From Candidatus Dadabacteria bacterium (GTDB lineage Bacteria; Desulfobacterota_D; UBA1144; Nemesobacterales; Nemesobacteraceae): a DNA stretch of 35,267 bases. The notes beneath the pieces were generated by a model that did no database searches, was not told the DNA's origin, and saw nothing but the letters and a program-made list of their open reading frames with translations. This document shows positions 8,684 to 16,151 of this stretch, in pieces (positions within the stretch are counted from its first letter, which is position 1; every line of letters begins with the position of its first letter). Made by a program: the position numbers and the translations under genes. Location: NCBI GenBank assembly GCA_022826905.1, contig JAJDUA010000068.1, positions 1 through 35,267 of the forward strand, read 5' to 3'.

Positions 8684-9421
8684 ATGGAAAAGGAAGTCGA
8701 GCTTTTTTTGGAACTGCTGGAGAAGACCCAAAGAGGGGCTGCCTTCACGGGAGCCGGAATAAGCACCGAATCCGGAATACCCGACTACCGTTCTCCAGGG
8801 ACGGGCATGTGGGAGAAAATGGACCAGTCGGTGGTCTCGCTTTCCGGATTTTTGAGAAATCCCGAGAATTACTATTCGTACGCCATGGAGTCCTATCCTG
8901 TGAGGGCGGCTGCCGAACCCAACGCGGGCCATTACGCGCTTGCGCGTCTTGAGAAAAAGGGTTGGCTCAGTGGCGTTATAACGCAGAACGTGGACGGCCT
9001 CCACACAAAGGCGGGTTCTGAGGACGTGTTTGAGCTCCACGGTTCCGTAAGACGGGTCGTTTGTCTCCAGTGCCGGGAATACTATCCGATGGCTGACACG
9101 ATGAGCAGGGTTGCCGGAGGGGAAAATCCTCCTCTCTGCCTGCAGTGCGGGGGGATTCTGAAGCCAGACGCCGTTTTTTTCGGAGAAGCTCTTCCCGAAG
9201 AGCCATGGGAGAGATCGATCGATCTCGTATCAGACTCCGAAGTGCTCATCGTTATGGGTTCTTCCCTTCTGGTTGCTCCGGCAAGCGGACTTCCCCGTCT
9301 GGCTCTTTCCAAGGGGGCCGCACTTGTGATCATAAATCTGATGGAGACTCCTTTTGACGACGAGGCTGATATGGTGATCCGCCGGAAAATCGGCGAATTT
9401 TTCGAAGAAACCGGAATATGA
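8684..9421 (+). CDS. Sir2-family NAD-dependent protein deacylase (sirtuin)
   Basis: Removes acyl groups from lysines using NAD, giving O-acyl-ADP-ribose and nicotinamide. Motifs in order: GAGISTESGIPDYRSP (23-38) for NAD, TQNVDGLH (100-107), catalytic His119 in ELHG, and a zinc site with Cys127, Cys130, Cys152 and Cys155. The later GSSLLVAPASGLP and INL blocks complete the Rossmann fold. The 245-residue length is typical of bacterial CobB-type enzymes. It is last in the gyrA cluster, 15 bases after the GST. The SD is weak. The tRNA-Gly gene comes next on the other strand. Confidence 0.93.
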   Translation: MEKEVELFLELLEKTQRGAAFTGAGISTESGIPDYRSPGTGMWEKMDQSVVSLSGFLRNPENYYSYAMESYPVRAAAEPNAGHYALARLEKKGWLSGVITQNVDGLHTKAGSEDVFELHGSVRRVVCLQCREYYPMADTMSRVAGGENPPLCLQCGGILKPDAVFFGEALPEEPWERSIDLVSDSEVLIVMGSSLLVAPASGLPRLALSKGAALVIINLMETPFDDEADMVIRRKIGEFFEETGI

Positions 9422-9439
9422 ACGGAACAATGTGGGGAG

Positions 9440-9516
9440 TGGAGCGGGAAACGGGATTCGAACCCGCGACCTTCTCCTTGGCAAGGAGACGCTCTAGCCA
9501 ACTGAGCTATTCCCGC
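9440..9516 (-). tRNA. tRNA-Gly (anticodon GCC)
   Basis: The cloverleaf folds completely on the minus strand. The 7-bp acceptor is GCGGGAA with TTCCCGC, the D arm begins CTCAGTTGGCTAGAG, and the anticodon stem TCTCC/GGAGA encloses TTGCCAA with anticodon GCC. The T arm is GCGGG TTCGAAT CCCGT. The discriminator is T, followed by an encoded CCA at 9440-9442. A strong promoter lies directly upstream. Confidence 0.97.
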
Positions 9517-9533
9517 AATGAAAACGAAGTGAA

Positions 9534-9562
9534 AACATATCAAGAGCCTCCTTTGTTGTCAA
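9534..9562 (-). promoter_or_regulatory. promoter of tRNA-Gly
   Basis: Perfect -35 TTGACA (rc of 9557-9562), a 17-base spacer, and -10 TATGTT (rc of 9534-9539), ending 17 bases before the tRNA 5' end. Best promoter match in the window by -35 and spacing. Confidence 0.75.
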
Positions 9563-9601
9563 ATAGGATGGTTTTTCGTATTTGGGTAAAATAGAACCGC
9601 C

Positions 9602-10741
9602 ATGAGTGAGCAGGAGAGAGAAAATCTCATTAAAAAGGTAAAGACCGCCGTTGTCAAGATAGGAAGCAGTGTGCTTACCCACGACGACGGGTCTCTTAAC
9701 GAATCCGTTTTTAAGGAAATAGCAAAACAGGTCTTTAGCCTTAAGCAGAGGGGAGTGAGGACAATCATAGTTTCTTCGGGAGCCATAGCGTCGGGGATGA
9801 AGAAACTGGGTCTTTCGAGCAAACCCGTAGAGATAGACGTAAAACAGGCGATTTCCGCCTGCGGCCAGACCGAGCTTATCAGGAATTACGAAGAGGCTTT
9901 TTCCGAGTTCGGCCTTAATGTCGCGCAGATTCTGCTTACCCGTGACGGGTTCTCCGACAGGAAAAGGTTTCTTAACTCTAGAAAGACCATCCGGCGGCTG
10001 CTTGAGATGGAGATAATTCCCGTCATAAACGAAAATGACACAGTTGCTTTCGAGGAGATCATGTTCGGAGACAACGACAATCTCGCGGCGCTTGTGATTT
10101 CTCTTACGGAGGCGGATATTCTTGTGCTGCTAAGCAACGTGGAGGGTTTCTTTGACAAGGATCCGGCGAAAGACGAGAACGCCGAGTTGCTTTCCACAAT
10201 CACGGAGATAGATTCGAGAATAGAATCCTTTGCCGGAGATACTTTCGGCAAAACCACTTCCGGGGGAATGAGAACCAAGGTCCAGGCTGCAAGATCCGCC
10301 GCCGCCTTTGGGGTGCCCACTATAATTGCGAACGGGAAAAGAAAAGATTCTCTTCTGAGCATCTTTAACGGCCGCGAGTACGGAACCGTTATACTTCCGA
10401 CGAAAGAAAGACTCACAGGAAAAAAACACTGGATTGCCTATACGCTTAAGCCCCAGGGGAAACTTATACTGGACGAGGGTGCGGCCGATGCTATTACCAA
10501 AAAAGGCAGAAGCCTTCTTCCTTCGGGTATAAAGGAAGTTGAGGGGGAATTCGAGATAGGAGAGCTTGTGAGCTGTTTTAATTCCTCTGAGGTTGAGATA
10601 TCAAGAGGGCTTTGTTCCTACGGTTCTTCAGAGGTGAGGAAGATTCTCGGAAAGAAATCATCCGAAATAGAGAAGGTTCTCGGGTACAGATACAGCGACG
10701 AGATAATTCATCGAAACGAGATGGTGATACTTTCCAGATGA
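9602..10741 (+). CDS. proB: glutamate 5-kinase with PUA domain
   Basis: First step of proline synthesis: ATP plus glutamate to gamma-glutamyl phosphate. The amino-acid-kinase domain shows VVKIGSSVL (17-25), SSGAIASG (58-65), VINENDTVAF (141-150) and FGDNDNLAA (155-163). A C-terminal PUA-like region from about 280 to 370 contains GKLILDEGAADAI and the late GL-SYGSSEV block, as in E. coli ProB. The 379 residues match the two-domain form. No strong SD is visible before ATG 9602. The stop overlaps the mltG start (ATGA). proA is not in the window. Confidence 0.95.
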   Translation: MSEQERENLIKKVKTAVVKIGSSVLTHDDGSLNESVFKEIAKQVFSLKQRGVRTIIVSSGAIASGMKKLGLSSKPVEIDVKQAISACGQTELIRNYEEAFSEFGLNVAQILLTRDGFSDRKRFLNSRKTIRRLLEMEIIPVINENDTVAFEEIMFGDNDNLAALVISLTEADILVLLSNVEGFFDKDPAKDENAELLSTITEIDSRIESFAGDTFGKTTSGGMRTKVQAARSAAAFGVPTIIANGKRKDSLLSIFNGREYGTVILPTKERLTGKKHWIAYTLKPQGKLILDEGAADAITKKGRSLLPSGIKEVEGEFEIGELVSCFNSSEVEISRGLCSYGSSEVRKILGKKSSEIEKVLGYRYSDEIIHRNEMVILSR

Positions 10742-11739
10742 GTGAGACTCGTAGGTTTAACCGTTTCTCAAAGGGGCTAGCGGTTTCTGTTTTCATTCTG
10801 TTTGCTTTACCTGCCTGGTTTTATTTCCTAGACGGTTTTTTGACTGAGACAAAAATTGTCGACATACCGCAAGGCAGTGGCCTGTCCGCTATAGCGGAGA
10901 AGCTTGAAGGGGAGGGAGTGATAAGAAAGGCCGAGGCTCTTTTTCTTTCGGCTTTTTTAAGCGGAACCCATCGGAAGCTTAAGTACGGCGAATACGTGTT
11001 TTCGGCCGGCGAGGCGCCTTATACTGTTCATAGAAAACTGCGTCGCGGCGAAGTGTTTTTAAGGAAGGTTACTTTTCCCGAAGGGATTACTCTTGTGCAG
11101 ATGGCCGGGATTCTCGATGCCTCGCAGATAGTTTCCCGGGAAGAGTTTCTCGCGCTTGCGGAAAACAGTGAGTATTCCACAAAAAAACTTGGCGTGGACG
11201 TTTCGAGTCTTGAGGGATTTCTTTTTCCCGATACTTACTTCTTCGCGCGTGACTGCTCCGCGGAGAAAGTGATTGAGGCGATGCTCAATAGGTTTCGGGA
11301 AGCTTATGCGACGCTTGGTATCGCAAGTATGCAACCCGATATCAAGGAGATTGTGACCATTGCTTCGCTAATAGAGAAAGAAACGGCTTTTTCCTTGGAG
11401 AGGCCTCTTGTATCTGCCGTAATACGTAATCGGCTTGGCAGAGGGATGAGGCTTGAGTTCGACCCGACGGTGATTTACGCTCTTGGGGAAAAGTTTGACG
11501 GCAATATTAGAAAAAAAGACTTGAATTTTCCTTCTCCCTATAATACCTACTTGGTTTCGGGTCTCCCTCCGGGTCCGATAGCGGCTCCCGGTCTTGATTC
11601 AATCCGCGCTGCACTCGAGCCAGCGGATGTTGACTATCTTTACTTTGTTTCAACCGGAGACGGGGTCCATGTTTTCTCAAGCACGTATAGGGATCATCAG
11701 AGTGCCGTGAAAAGATTTCTAAAGAAGCAAAAACAGTGA
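10738..11739 (+). CDS. mltG: endolytic peptidoglycan transglycosylase MltG (YceG family)
   Basis: Inner-membrane enzyme that cuts nascent glycan strands and so helps set strand length. A single N-terminal membrane helix lies at about 12-31. A LysM-like segment (VDIPQGSGLSAIAEKL) follows, then the YceG core: FLFPDTYFF, VTIASLIEKET with probable catalytic Glu213, MRLEFDPTVIYALG, and a terminal YFVSTGDGVHVFSSTYRDH. Length is 333 residues. The frame is open further upstream inside proB, but ATG 10738 overlaps the proB stop as ATGA and gives the standard short cytoplasmic leader; I chose it. Confidence 0.93.
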   Translation: MSETRRFNRFSKGLAVSVFILFALPAWFYFLDGFLTETKIVDIPQGSGLSAIAEKLEGEGVIRKAEALFLSAFLSGTHRKLKYGEYVFSAGEAPYTVHRKLRRGEVFLRKVTFPEGITLVQMAGILDASQIVSREEFLALAENSEYSTKKLGVDVSSLEGFLFPDTYFFARDCSAEKVIEAMLNRFREAYATLGIASMQPDIKEIVTIASLIEKETAFSLERPLVSAVIRNRLGRGMRLEFDPTVIYALGEKFDGNIRKKDLNFPSPYNTYLVSGLPPGPIAAPGLDSIRAALEPADVDYLYFVSTGDGVHVFSSTYRDHQSAVKRFLKKQKQ

Positions 11740-11773
11740 TTTTATGCTTCCAGAGCACCTTTGACCGCGAGCA

Positions 11774-12928
11774 CTAGAATTCTCCTCTGAACGCCTTTGC
11801 GAAGCCGTCGTGCTGCGATCTGGCAATCTTTTCCTGCTCGGCCTGCAGGTAAGCCCGGTCCTTTCTCTCTATACGTATTATGTCGTCCCGGCCCTTGGAT
11901 GCCATGAACTGTGTTCCGACCGTTTCCTTTGAGATTATTTCAAGTATTGGCGGGTAGTTCTTCGATCCGATGAATATGGAGTGTATGCAGACGCCTATGC
12001 TCTTTGCGCGCACTCTCTGCACTTCGACATTGGGATCGCCGGAAGTTGGAATCCCGTCGGTTATAAAGAGTATGTGCTTGTTTCTAAGCCCTCTGCCTCG
12101 GAATTCCTTAAGGGCTTCTCCCAGCGCTTCTTCGTAATTTGTGTTTCCGGAGCAGTCCGTGCTCTCTGCCAGCCTTTCTATCCACCTATAGTCCCTAGTG
12201 AAAAAGCGAGAGTTTTTCGTGTGTTTTCTTGAACGGTGGTTAAATTCCAGATAACCGATTCTCATTCTCTTTTTTCTCGCAAGCTCTATTACTCCCTTCA
12301 CGACGGATGAAGACCACTCGCTGTACACTCCCATCATCGAAGTGCTTATGTCCCTGAGAATTGCGATTTCCCCTCCGAGTGTTTCCTTTTCGCGAAGGTG
12401 AACTCTGGGCAGCTTGGGGGAAGTGTGCTCGGACCATATGAACGCCTCAACGGGATCTATATCCTCAATCTCATCAAAAGAGGACATGCGCTTCCATTTC
12501 CTCGGGGACCCTCCAGGATGGGATGTTTTTTTGGCCATGCTTTTCTGGAAATTGCCTTCAAGCACTCTCATGATGCGTTTTATGTTCTCGGCGGTTTCCG
12601 TATTTCCTCTCCCCGGGATCACTGTTTCCTCGTCTTCTCCGGCCTTGGAAGACTTGCTGCTCATGTATGCGCGCGCGGATTTGTCTTCTCTCTCCGTATT
12701 CCCGCTGTCCTGTGGATTTCCGGTGGGGTCGCTCGGCACGTCCTGGCCTTCTGGAGGAGCCATTTCGCTCTGATTGTTATCGAGGTTCTGCTTAAGGTCC
12801 TTGAGCGCGTCAAAGAAGGTTTTCTGGGCCTCGGCGAGAGGATTCTCCGTCTCCTTGTCCGCTTCCTCATCGGGGATTTCCCCCTTGGGTTCCTGAGAGA
12901 AATCCTGGTCGAATTCCGAATCAGGCAT
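11774..12928 (-). CDS. VWA-domain protein (CoxE/ViaA-like partner of a MoxR ATPase)
   Basis: A 384-residue cytoplasmic protein. Residues 1-115 are acidic, low-complexity and probably disordered. From about 184 on there is a von Willebrand A domain with a complete MIDAS metal site: DISTS (193-197), Thr263 in SGNTNYEEAL, and Asp291 in FITDGIPT. Such proteins pair with MoxR-type AAA+ ATPases as metal-binding adaptors in protein or cofactor maturation. The gene for that ATPase lies 17 bases upstream. ATG 12928 has no SD, and the frame stays open without an ATG, GTG or TTG start back into an A10 run at the end of moxR. Translation may therefore depend on coupling or frameshifting. The mltG gene converges from the other side, 34 bases away, without an obvious terminator. 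Confidence 0.85.
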   Translation of the reverse strand: MPDSEFDQDFSQEPKGEIPDEEADKETENPLAEAQKTFFDALKDLKQNLDNNQSEMAPPEGQDVPSDPTGNPQDSGNTEREDKSARAYMSSKSSKAGEDEETVIPGRGNTETAENIKRIMRVLEGNFQKSMAKKTSHPGGSPRKWKRMSSFDEIEDIDPVEAFIWSEHTSPKLPRVHLREKETLGGEIAILRDISTSMMGVYSEWSSSVVKGVIELARKKRMRIGYLEFNHRSRKHTKNSRFFTRDYRWIERLAESTDCSGNTNYEEALGEALKEFRGRGLRNKHILFITDGIPTSGDPNVEVQRVRAKSIGVCIHSIFIGSKNYPPILEIISKETVGTQFMASKGRDDIIRIERKDRAYLQAEQEKIARSQHDGFAKAFRGEF

Positions 12929-12945
12929 CTGATCCGGGTCCGGGG

Positions 12946-13902
12946 TCAGCTTGTCATCTGGCTTTTTTTTTTATCCTGAACGATATTCCGAAGAATATTG
13001 TCCATCTGTTCGTAGACGTCGGGGGGAACCCGGAAGGCAGTCATGTATCTTAAGACGTCAAGGTCTTCTTTCGAGCATACATCCCTTTCGTTAAGAAGCG
13101 CGTGGGAACGGATCAGCTTGAGCGCTTTTACGAAAAACGTCCTGTCGGAGATAAGCGAGTTGGTTTCGTTAAGCCCGAAGTCCTCGATCATTATGGTCGC
13201 GAAATTCGCAAGACCTTCTTGCACCTCGGGTGGAATCAGGATTTTTTCAAGGGTTTTGTAGCTTTTGTCGAAAAGCTTTTTGCTTACCCTTTTCGGTATC
13301 TTTTCTTCAAACGGCCTTTCGGAGTAAAGCTCGATAACCTTTCTGGCCTCGTCCCATTTTCTTCCGTAGGAGATTCCCAAGGCCTTTACCTGAAGAATGA
13401 AACGGTCGAGATTGGCCGGATCAAGGGGCTCGTTGTAGTATTCGTCAGCCGTCGGATTGCTCGTCGCTATAGCGGTCAGGAGGGGAATGGGTTCGCTGAA
13501 GAATTTCCTTTCGTTAAGTATTCGAAGAAGTATGTTGAGGGATTCCCCGGGCGCGCGCGATATGTCGTCTAAAAGGCAGATCTCAGACGTCAGTATTCCG
13601 CCCTTTACGATATCCTGCTTTATCCTCTCTCCGAGTTCAGTCTCTTCCTTCACTATGGTCAGGTCTCCGACGAGTTCCGAGAGTCTGGTGTCTCTGTGAA
13701 GCTGGTAGAAAAAGAAATTGAGCTGGGCCGCCTTGGAAACGATCTCCGAAAGCATGGTCTTCGCCGTACCCGGAGGGCCTTCAATATAGATGTGTTCTCT
13801 TGAGATTATCCCGAGAAGAAGAGCGGTCTTTACCTCATCGTGTCCGACCACATGCTTATCCATTTCTTCCCGAAGGGACGCAAAAGGGTTAGCGGGGTTC
13901 AT
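12946..13902 (-). CDS. MoxR-family AAA+ ATPase
   Basis: A 318-residue AAA+ ATPase. The Walker A is GPPGTAKT (42-49) and the Walker B is ICLLDD (108-113). A later block, TAIATSNP, provides sensor 1, and the lid contains LDRFILQV. MoxR/RavA enzymes act as chaperone-like remodelers with a VWA partner, which is encoded immediately downstream. The gene is preceded by AGGAG six bases before ATG 13902. Its 3' end contains ten consecutive A residues coding for three lysines, shortly before the TGA at 12946-12948. The target cannot be named from context. Confidence 0.9.
   Translation of the reverse strand: MNPANPFASLREEMDKHVVGHDEVKTALLLGIISREHIYIEGPPGTAKTMLSEIVSKAAQLNFFFYQLHRDTRLSELVGDLTIVKEETELGERIKQDIVKGGILTSEICLLDDISRAPGESLNILLRILNERKFFSEPIPLLTAIATSNPTADEYYNEPLDPANLDRFILQVKALGISYGRKWDEARKVIELYSERPFEEKIPKRVSKKLFDKSYKTLEKILIPPEVQEGLANFATIMIEDFGLNETNSLISDRTFFVKALKLIRSHALLNERDVCSKEDLDVLRYMTAFRVPPDVYEQMDNILRNIVQDKKKSQMTS
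12963..12972 (-). other. A10 homopolymer at the moxR 3' end, possible -1 slippage site
   Basis: Ten A residues on the coding strand, read GAT AAA AAA AAA AGC, contain the slippery heptamer A-AAA-AAA. A -1 shift here bypasses the moxR stop and enters the VWA frame, adding about 11 residues (KPDDKLTPDPDQ) before the VWA ATG. RNA polymerase slippage or a sequence-length error would have the same effect. Confidence 0.4.
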
Positions 13903-13933
13903 TTATCCACTCCTGAAAAAGGCAATGAGCGTT

Positions 13934-13962
13934 ATTATTACATAAAGAGATGGTTTTTTCAA
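13934..13962 (-). promoter_or_regulatory. candidate promoter of the moxR-VWA pair
   Basis: -35 TTGAAA (rc of 13957-13962), 17-base spacer, and -10 AATAAT (rc of 13934-13939), preceded by the extended TG at 13941-13942. The start codon is about 30 bases downstream. Confidence 0.55.
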
Positions 13963-14007
13963 TTTGTTTCGGCAGTGTACGGCAAGTTTGTTAAGGCGAG
14001 AAACAGT

Positions 14008-14835
14008 TCAGAAGTACACAACCGCTTTTATCGAGAAGCTGGTTTCACTTCCGTCAAGCGATATGGGAACCTTGATGTTGGTCTCGTCAGAAAAAGTCTC
14101 CCGGTCTTCTTTCTTGTAGAGCGTGTGACGCACTTCGGTCCGGATTCCGGCTTTGCTGCCGATCATCTTCTCAATACCTCCTCCGAATACAAGCGCATCG
14201 GAAGTCTCGTCGTGGGAATCAGTGCCTCCCTCAAACTCATCGGGACCGCAAAGTCTGTCGCCGATAAAGCAGCCGTAATAGTCAATATTCAACTCTGAGT
14301 TCACGCGGCGTACCCCACCGAGAACATAAATGCCTCCACCCGTACCCAGAAGTGGAACCAAAGACTGGGGGCTTGCCCCGAGCAAAAGTGTCGCGCCGTA
14401 GCTGTTTTTCCTGTCAACGCTCCACTCATCAGGCCAGGCTTCCCCGCGCTGGTTCCGGCCCGAGGATTCTCCATCTCCGGGGAGTGTTCCGCTCACCGTG
14501 CCGTCATGGACCTGCCCATCAATCTCAACGCCTAGGTAGACGGTGCCGCTTGGGTCGAGATTAAGTCTGTAACCAACAAGAAGCCCGCCGCCAAAACCTG
14601 TCTTGCTTGCTGAATCACTGGTACTGTGAATATTTCCGCTCTGCAGAAAATCTTCGGGAGCGTCTGTGTTGTCAACCGTTTTAGCATGTTCCATATTTGT
14701 GTATTCAGCTCCACCCGAGACGCCGACGTAAAAGCTGCCGCTTTGGGCGGCCGCGCTGGTGGAGATGCCGAGAGCGGTTGCCACGGCAACTATGAAAATC
14801 AAAAAACCACTGTTCTGATTCTTAAGTATGTTCAT
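14008..14835 (-). CDS. outer-membrane beta-barrel protein (porin/opacity-like)
   Basis: A 275-residue exported protein of unknown specific role. A signal peptide covers about residues 1-30, with a basic start, a hydrophobic stretch and an AAAQ-type cleavage site. The mature part alternates polar and aromatic residues (GSFYVGVSGGAEYT, GGGLLVGYRLNLD, GGIYVLGGVRRV) and ends with SIKAVVYF, where the terminal Phe is the usual outer-membrane assembly signal. A Cys pair (C189 and C197 region) may form a loop disulfide. The SD AGGAGG sits well before ATG 14835. A separate promoter is visible upstream. It fits small 8-strand barrels such as OmpA or Opa N-domains; no enzyme motifs are visible. Confidence 0.8.
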   Translation of the reverse strand: MNILKNQNSGFLIFIVAVATALGISTSAAAQSGSFYVGVSGGAEYTNMEHAKTVDNTDAPEDFLQSGNIHSTSDSASKTGFGGGLLVGYRLNLDPSGTVYLGVEIDGQVHDGTVSGTLPGDGESSGRNQRGEAWPDEWSVDRKNSYGATLLLGASPQSLVPLLGTGGGIYVLGGVRRVNSELNIDYYGCFIGDRLCGPDEFEGGTDSHDETSDALVFGGGIEKMIGSKAGIRTEVRHTLYKKEDRETFSDETNIKVPISLDGSETSFSIKAVVYF

Positions 14836-14911
14836 AATGTCCTCCTGAATAAGTTGCCGCCTCCGCGGCTGAGTGCGGGGAGAAATCTGACGAATCCTTC
14901 CTCTTGATACT

Positions 14912-14940
14912 AATCTAGCCTTAAGAATTAGCGTTGTAAA
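14912..14940 (-). promoter_or_regulatory. candidate promoter of the beta-barrel gene
   Basis: -35 TTTACA (rc of 14935-14940), 17-base spacer, and -10 TAGATT (rc of 14912-14917). The expected leader is about 70 bases and includes a GC-rich stem near 14855-14870. Confidence 0.5.
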
Positions 14941-15081
14941 ATGAGGCGCTCAGAACACGCTTCGGGCCGCGGTTGCCTAGGAGAACTGTGTTTTGCGGGA
15001 AAGCGCATATTACGGTTATAATCTGCCTGCGAAGGTGACTTCCTGCAGTTTTACGGACTCTTTATCTACAGAGCACAACCT

Positions 15082-15654
15082 ATGGACGCGGAGAAGATAT
15101 TTTACGGGATAGATGAAGTAAAAAAGAGAAAGTACCCGCGCGGCGTTATCCTTATAGCAGTTGTTTTCGCACTTGGTCTGGGAGCCTTTAAATTCGGGGT
15201 TTTCCCCGAGTGGTGGTTCTGGGAAAGTGACGATATTTCCCATAAACTGATTGTGAGAAACACAGAGTCCCGATGGATAACCACTAAGAAAGGATATCTT
15301 TTTTTCGTTCGCGGGGAGGTCATGAACGAAAGCGATGTTCCTGTCAGCTACATAAAGCTCAGGAGCAGTTTCCAGGTGTCGGGGCGGACCGTTTACGTTC
15401 AGGATTTTTATTCGGGTAACACCCTTTCGATGCGGGACCTTAGAAACGCCGACACGGACCATCCTCTTCAGAAACTGAGCAGAAAAAGCGGAGATGACCT
15501 CTCCGGGATTGCCGGGACCAAGGCCTCGGCCAATTTCAACATAAAGCCCGGCAATACGGTTTTCTTCAATACTTTCTACCTCTCCGTGAGCAAGATACTT
15601 GGACTTAAGTACCAGATCGAGATTACGGATTTCGAAGTGATATCCGAGGGCTAA
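15082..15654 (+). CDS. single-pass membrane protein, DUF3426-like periplasmic domain
   Basis: A 190-residue protein. It begins with a charged cytoplasmic stretch, has one membrane helix at about 21-39, then an exposed domain. VRGEVMNESDVPVSYIKLRS is the G-x-V-x-N pattern of DUF3426, an immunoglobulin-like fold often found in delta-proteobacterial zinc-ribbon membrane proteins; the N-terminal zinc ribbon is absent. The end, LGLKYQIEITDFE, fits the last strands. No SD is seen before ATG 15082. The divergent neighbour is the beta-barrel gene. Function is unknown; a cell-envelope role is inferred from topology only. Confidence 0.65.
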   Translation: MDAEKIFYGIDEVKKRKYPRGVILIAVVFALGLGAFKFGVFPEWWFWESDDISHKLIVRNTESRWITTKKGYLFFVRGEVMNESDVPVSYIKLRSSFQVSGRTVYVQDFYSGNTLSMRDLRNADTDHPLQKLSRKSGDDLSGIAGTKASANFNIKPGNTVFFNTFYLSVSKILGLKYQIEITDFEVISEG

Positions 15655-15704
15655 GTGAACCGGTCGGGGTTTAGATGTCGGTGAGCAGTGGAGAACTTTA
15701 AAAA

Positions 15705-15733
15705 TTGCTTTATTAAGCCATTTTTAGTAAAAT
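15705..15733 (+). promoter_or_regulatory. promoter of the 125-aa gene and guaB
   Basis: -35 TTGCTT (15705-15710), 17-base spacer, and -10 TAAAAT (15728-15733), about 35 bases before the ATG at 15769. It lies after the stop of the preceding gene and probably drives the small gene and guaB together. Confidence 0.6.
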
Positions 15734-15768
15734 ACAACCCTTTTACAAAATAATCCGGTGGGTAAGCG

Positions 15769-16146
15769 ATGAAATCTACACGAATAAAAATAAGCATAAG
15801 TCAGGACGGTTCACTCTCCAAGGAATCCATCGAGACCGTTGATTTCGAATTTCCACTCATTCCGAGAAAGCTTCTAAAATCCATGGGATTTGAAAAAGTG
15901 GATGACACAACTTACGTGGGTATCGTGTCAGTTTTTCTGAATCTCTTGGACAAGGAGCAGGAGATAGAAATTGAACTGGGGGTGGAGGCTTCCGATGCGA
16001 GAAAGAAAATTCTGGATCTTTTTGCCAAGGGTTTTCAGAGTATGAGCGGGGGCGAGGCTCCTGACGCCGAGAGAAAACCAAAACCCGCCCCGAAAACAAG
16101 AAAACCGAGGGCAAGGAAAGTTTCCGCCGCGAAGAAGGCTGGCTAG
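15769..16146 (+). CDS. small protein with globular N-terminal part and Lys/Arg/Pro/Ala-rich tail
   Basis: A 125-residue protein without a recognised family. Residues 1-85 look folded: alternating strands ([25 protein letters not shown]) and an amphipathic segment ([21 protein letters not shown]). Residues 98-125 are dominated by Lys, Arg, Pro and Ala ([18 protein letters not shown]), like histone H1-type or ribosome-associated tails, suggesting nucleic-acid contact; that is inference. It is the first gene after a good promoter, with a purine-rich SD (GGTGGG), and guaB follows after five bases. Confidence 0.7.
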   Translation: MKSTRIKISISQDGSLSKESIETVDFEFPLIPRKLLKSMGFEKVDDTTYVGIVSVFLNLLDKEQEIEIELGVEASDARKKILDLFAKGFQSMSGGEAPDAERKPKPAPKTRKPRARKVSAAKKAG

Positions 16147-16151
16147 CTGCT

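Noticed and set aside
8258-9040. 260-aa minus-strand open frame
   Set aside because: Overlaps GST and sirtuin genes with complete motifs; basic, low-quality composition; a shadow frame.
9082-9543. 153-aa minus-strand open frame
   Set aside because: Runs through the tRNA-Gly gene and antisense to the sirtuin.
12398-12979. 193-aa plus-strand open frame with hydrophobic stretches
   Set aside because: Antisense to the acidic VWA N-terminus; the hydrophobicity is a complement effect.
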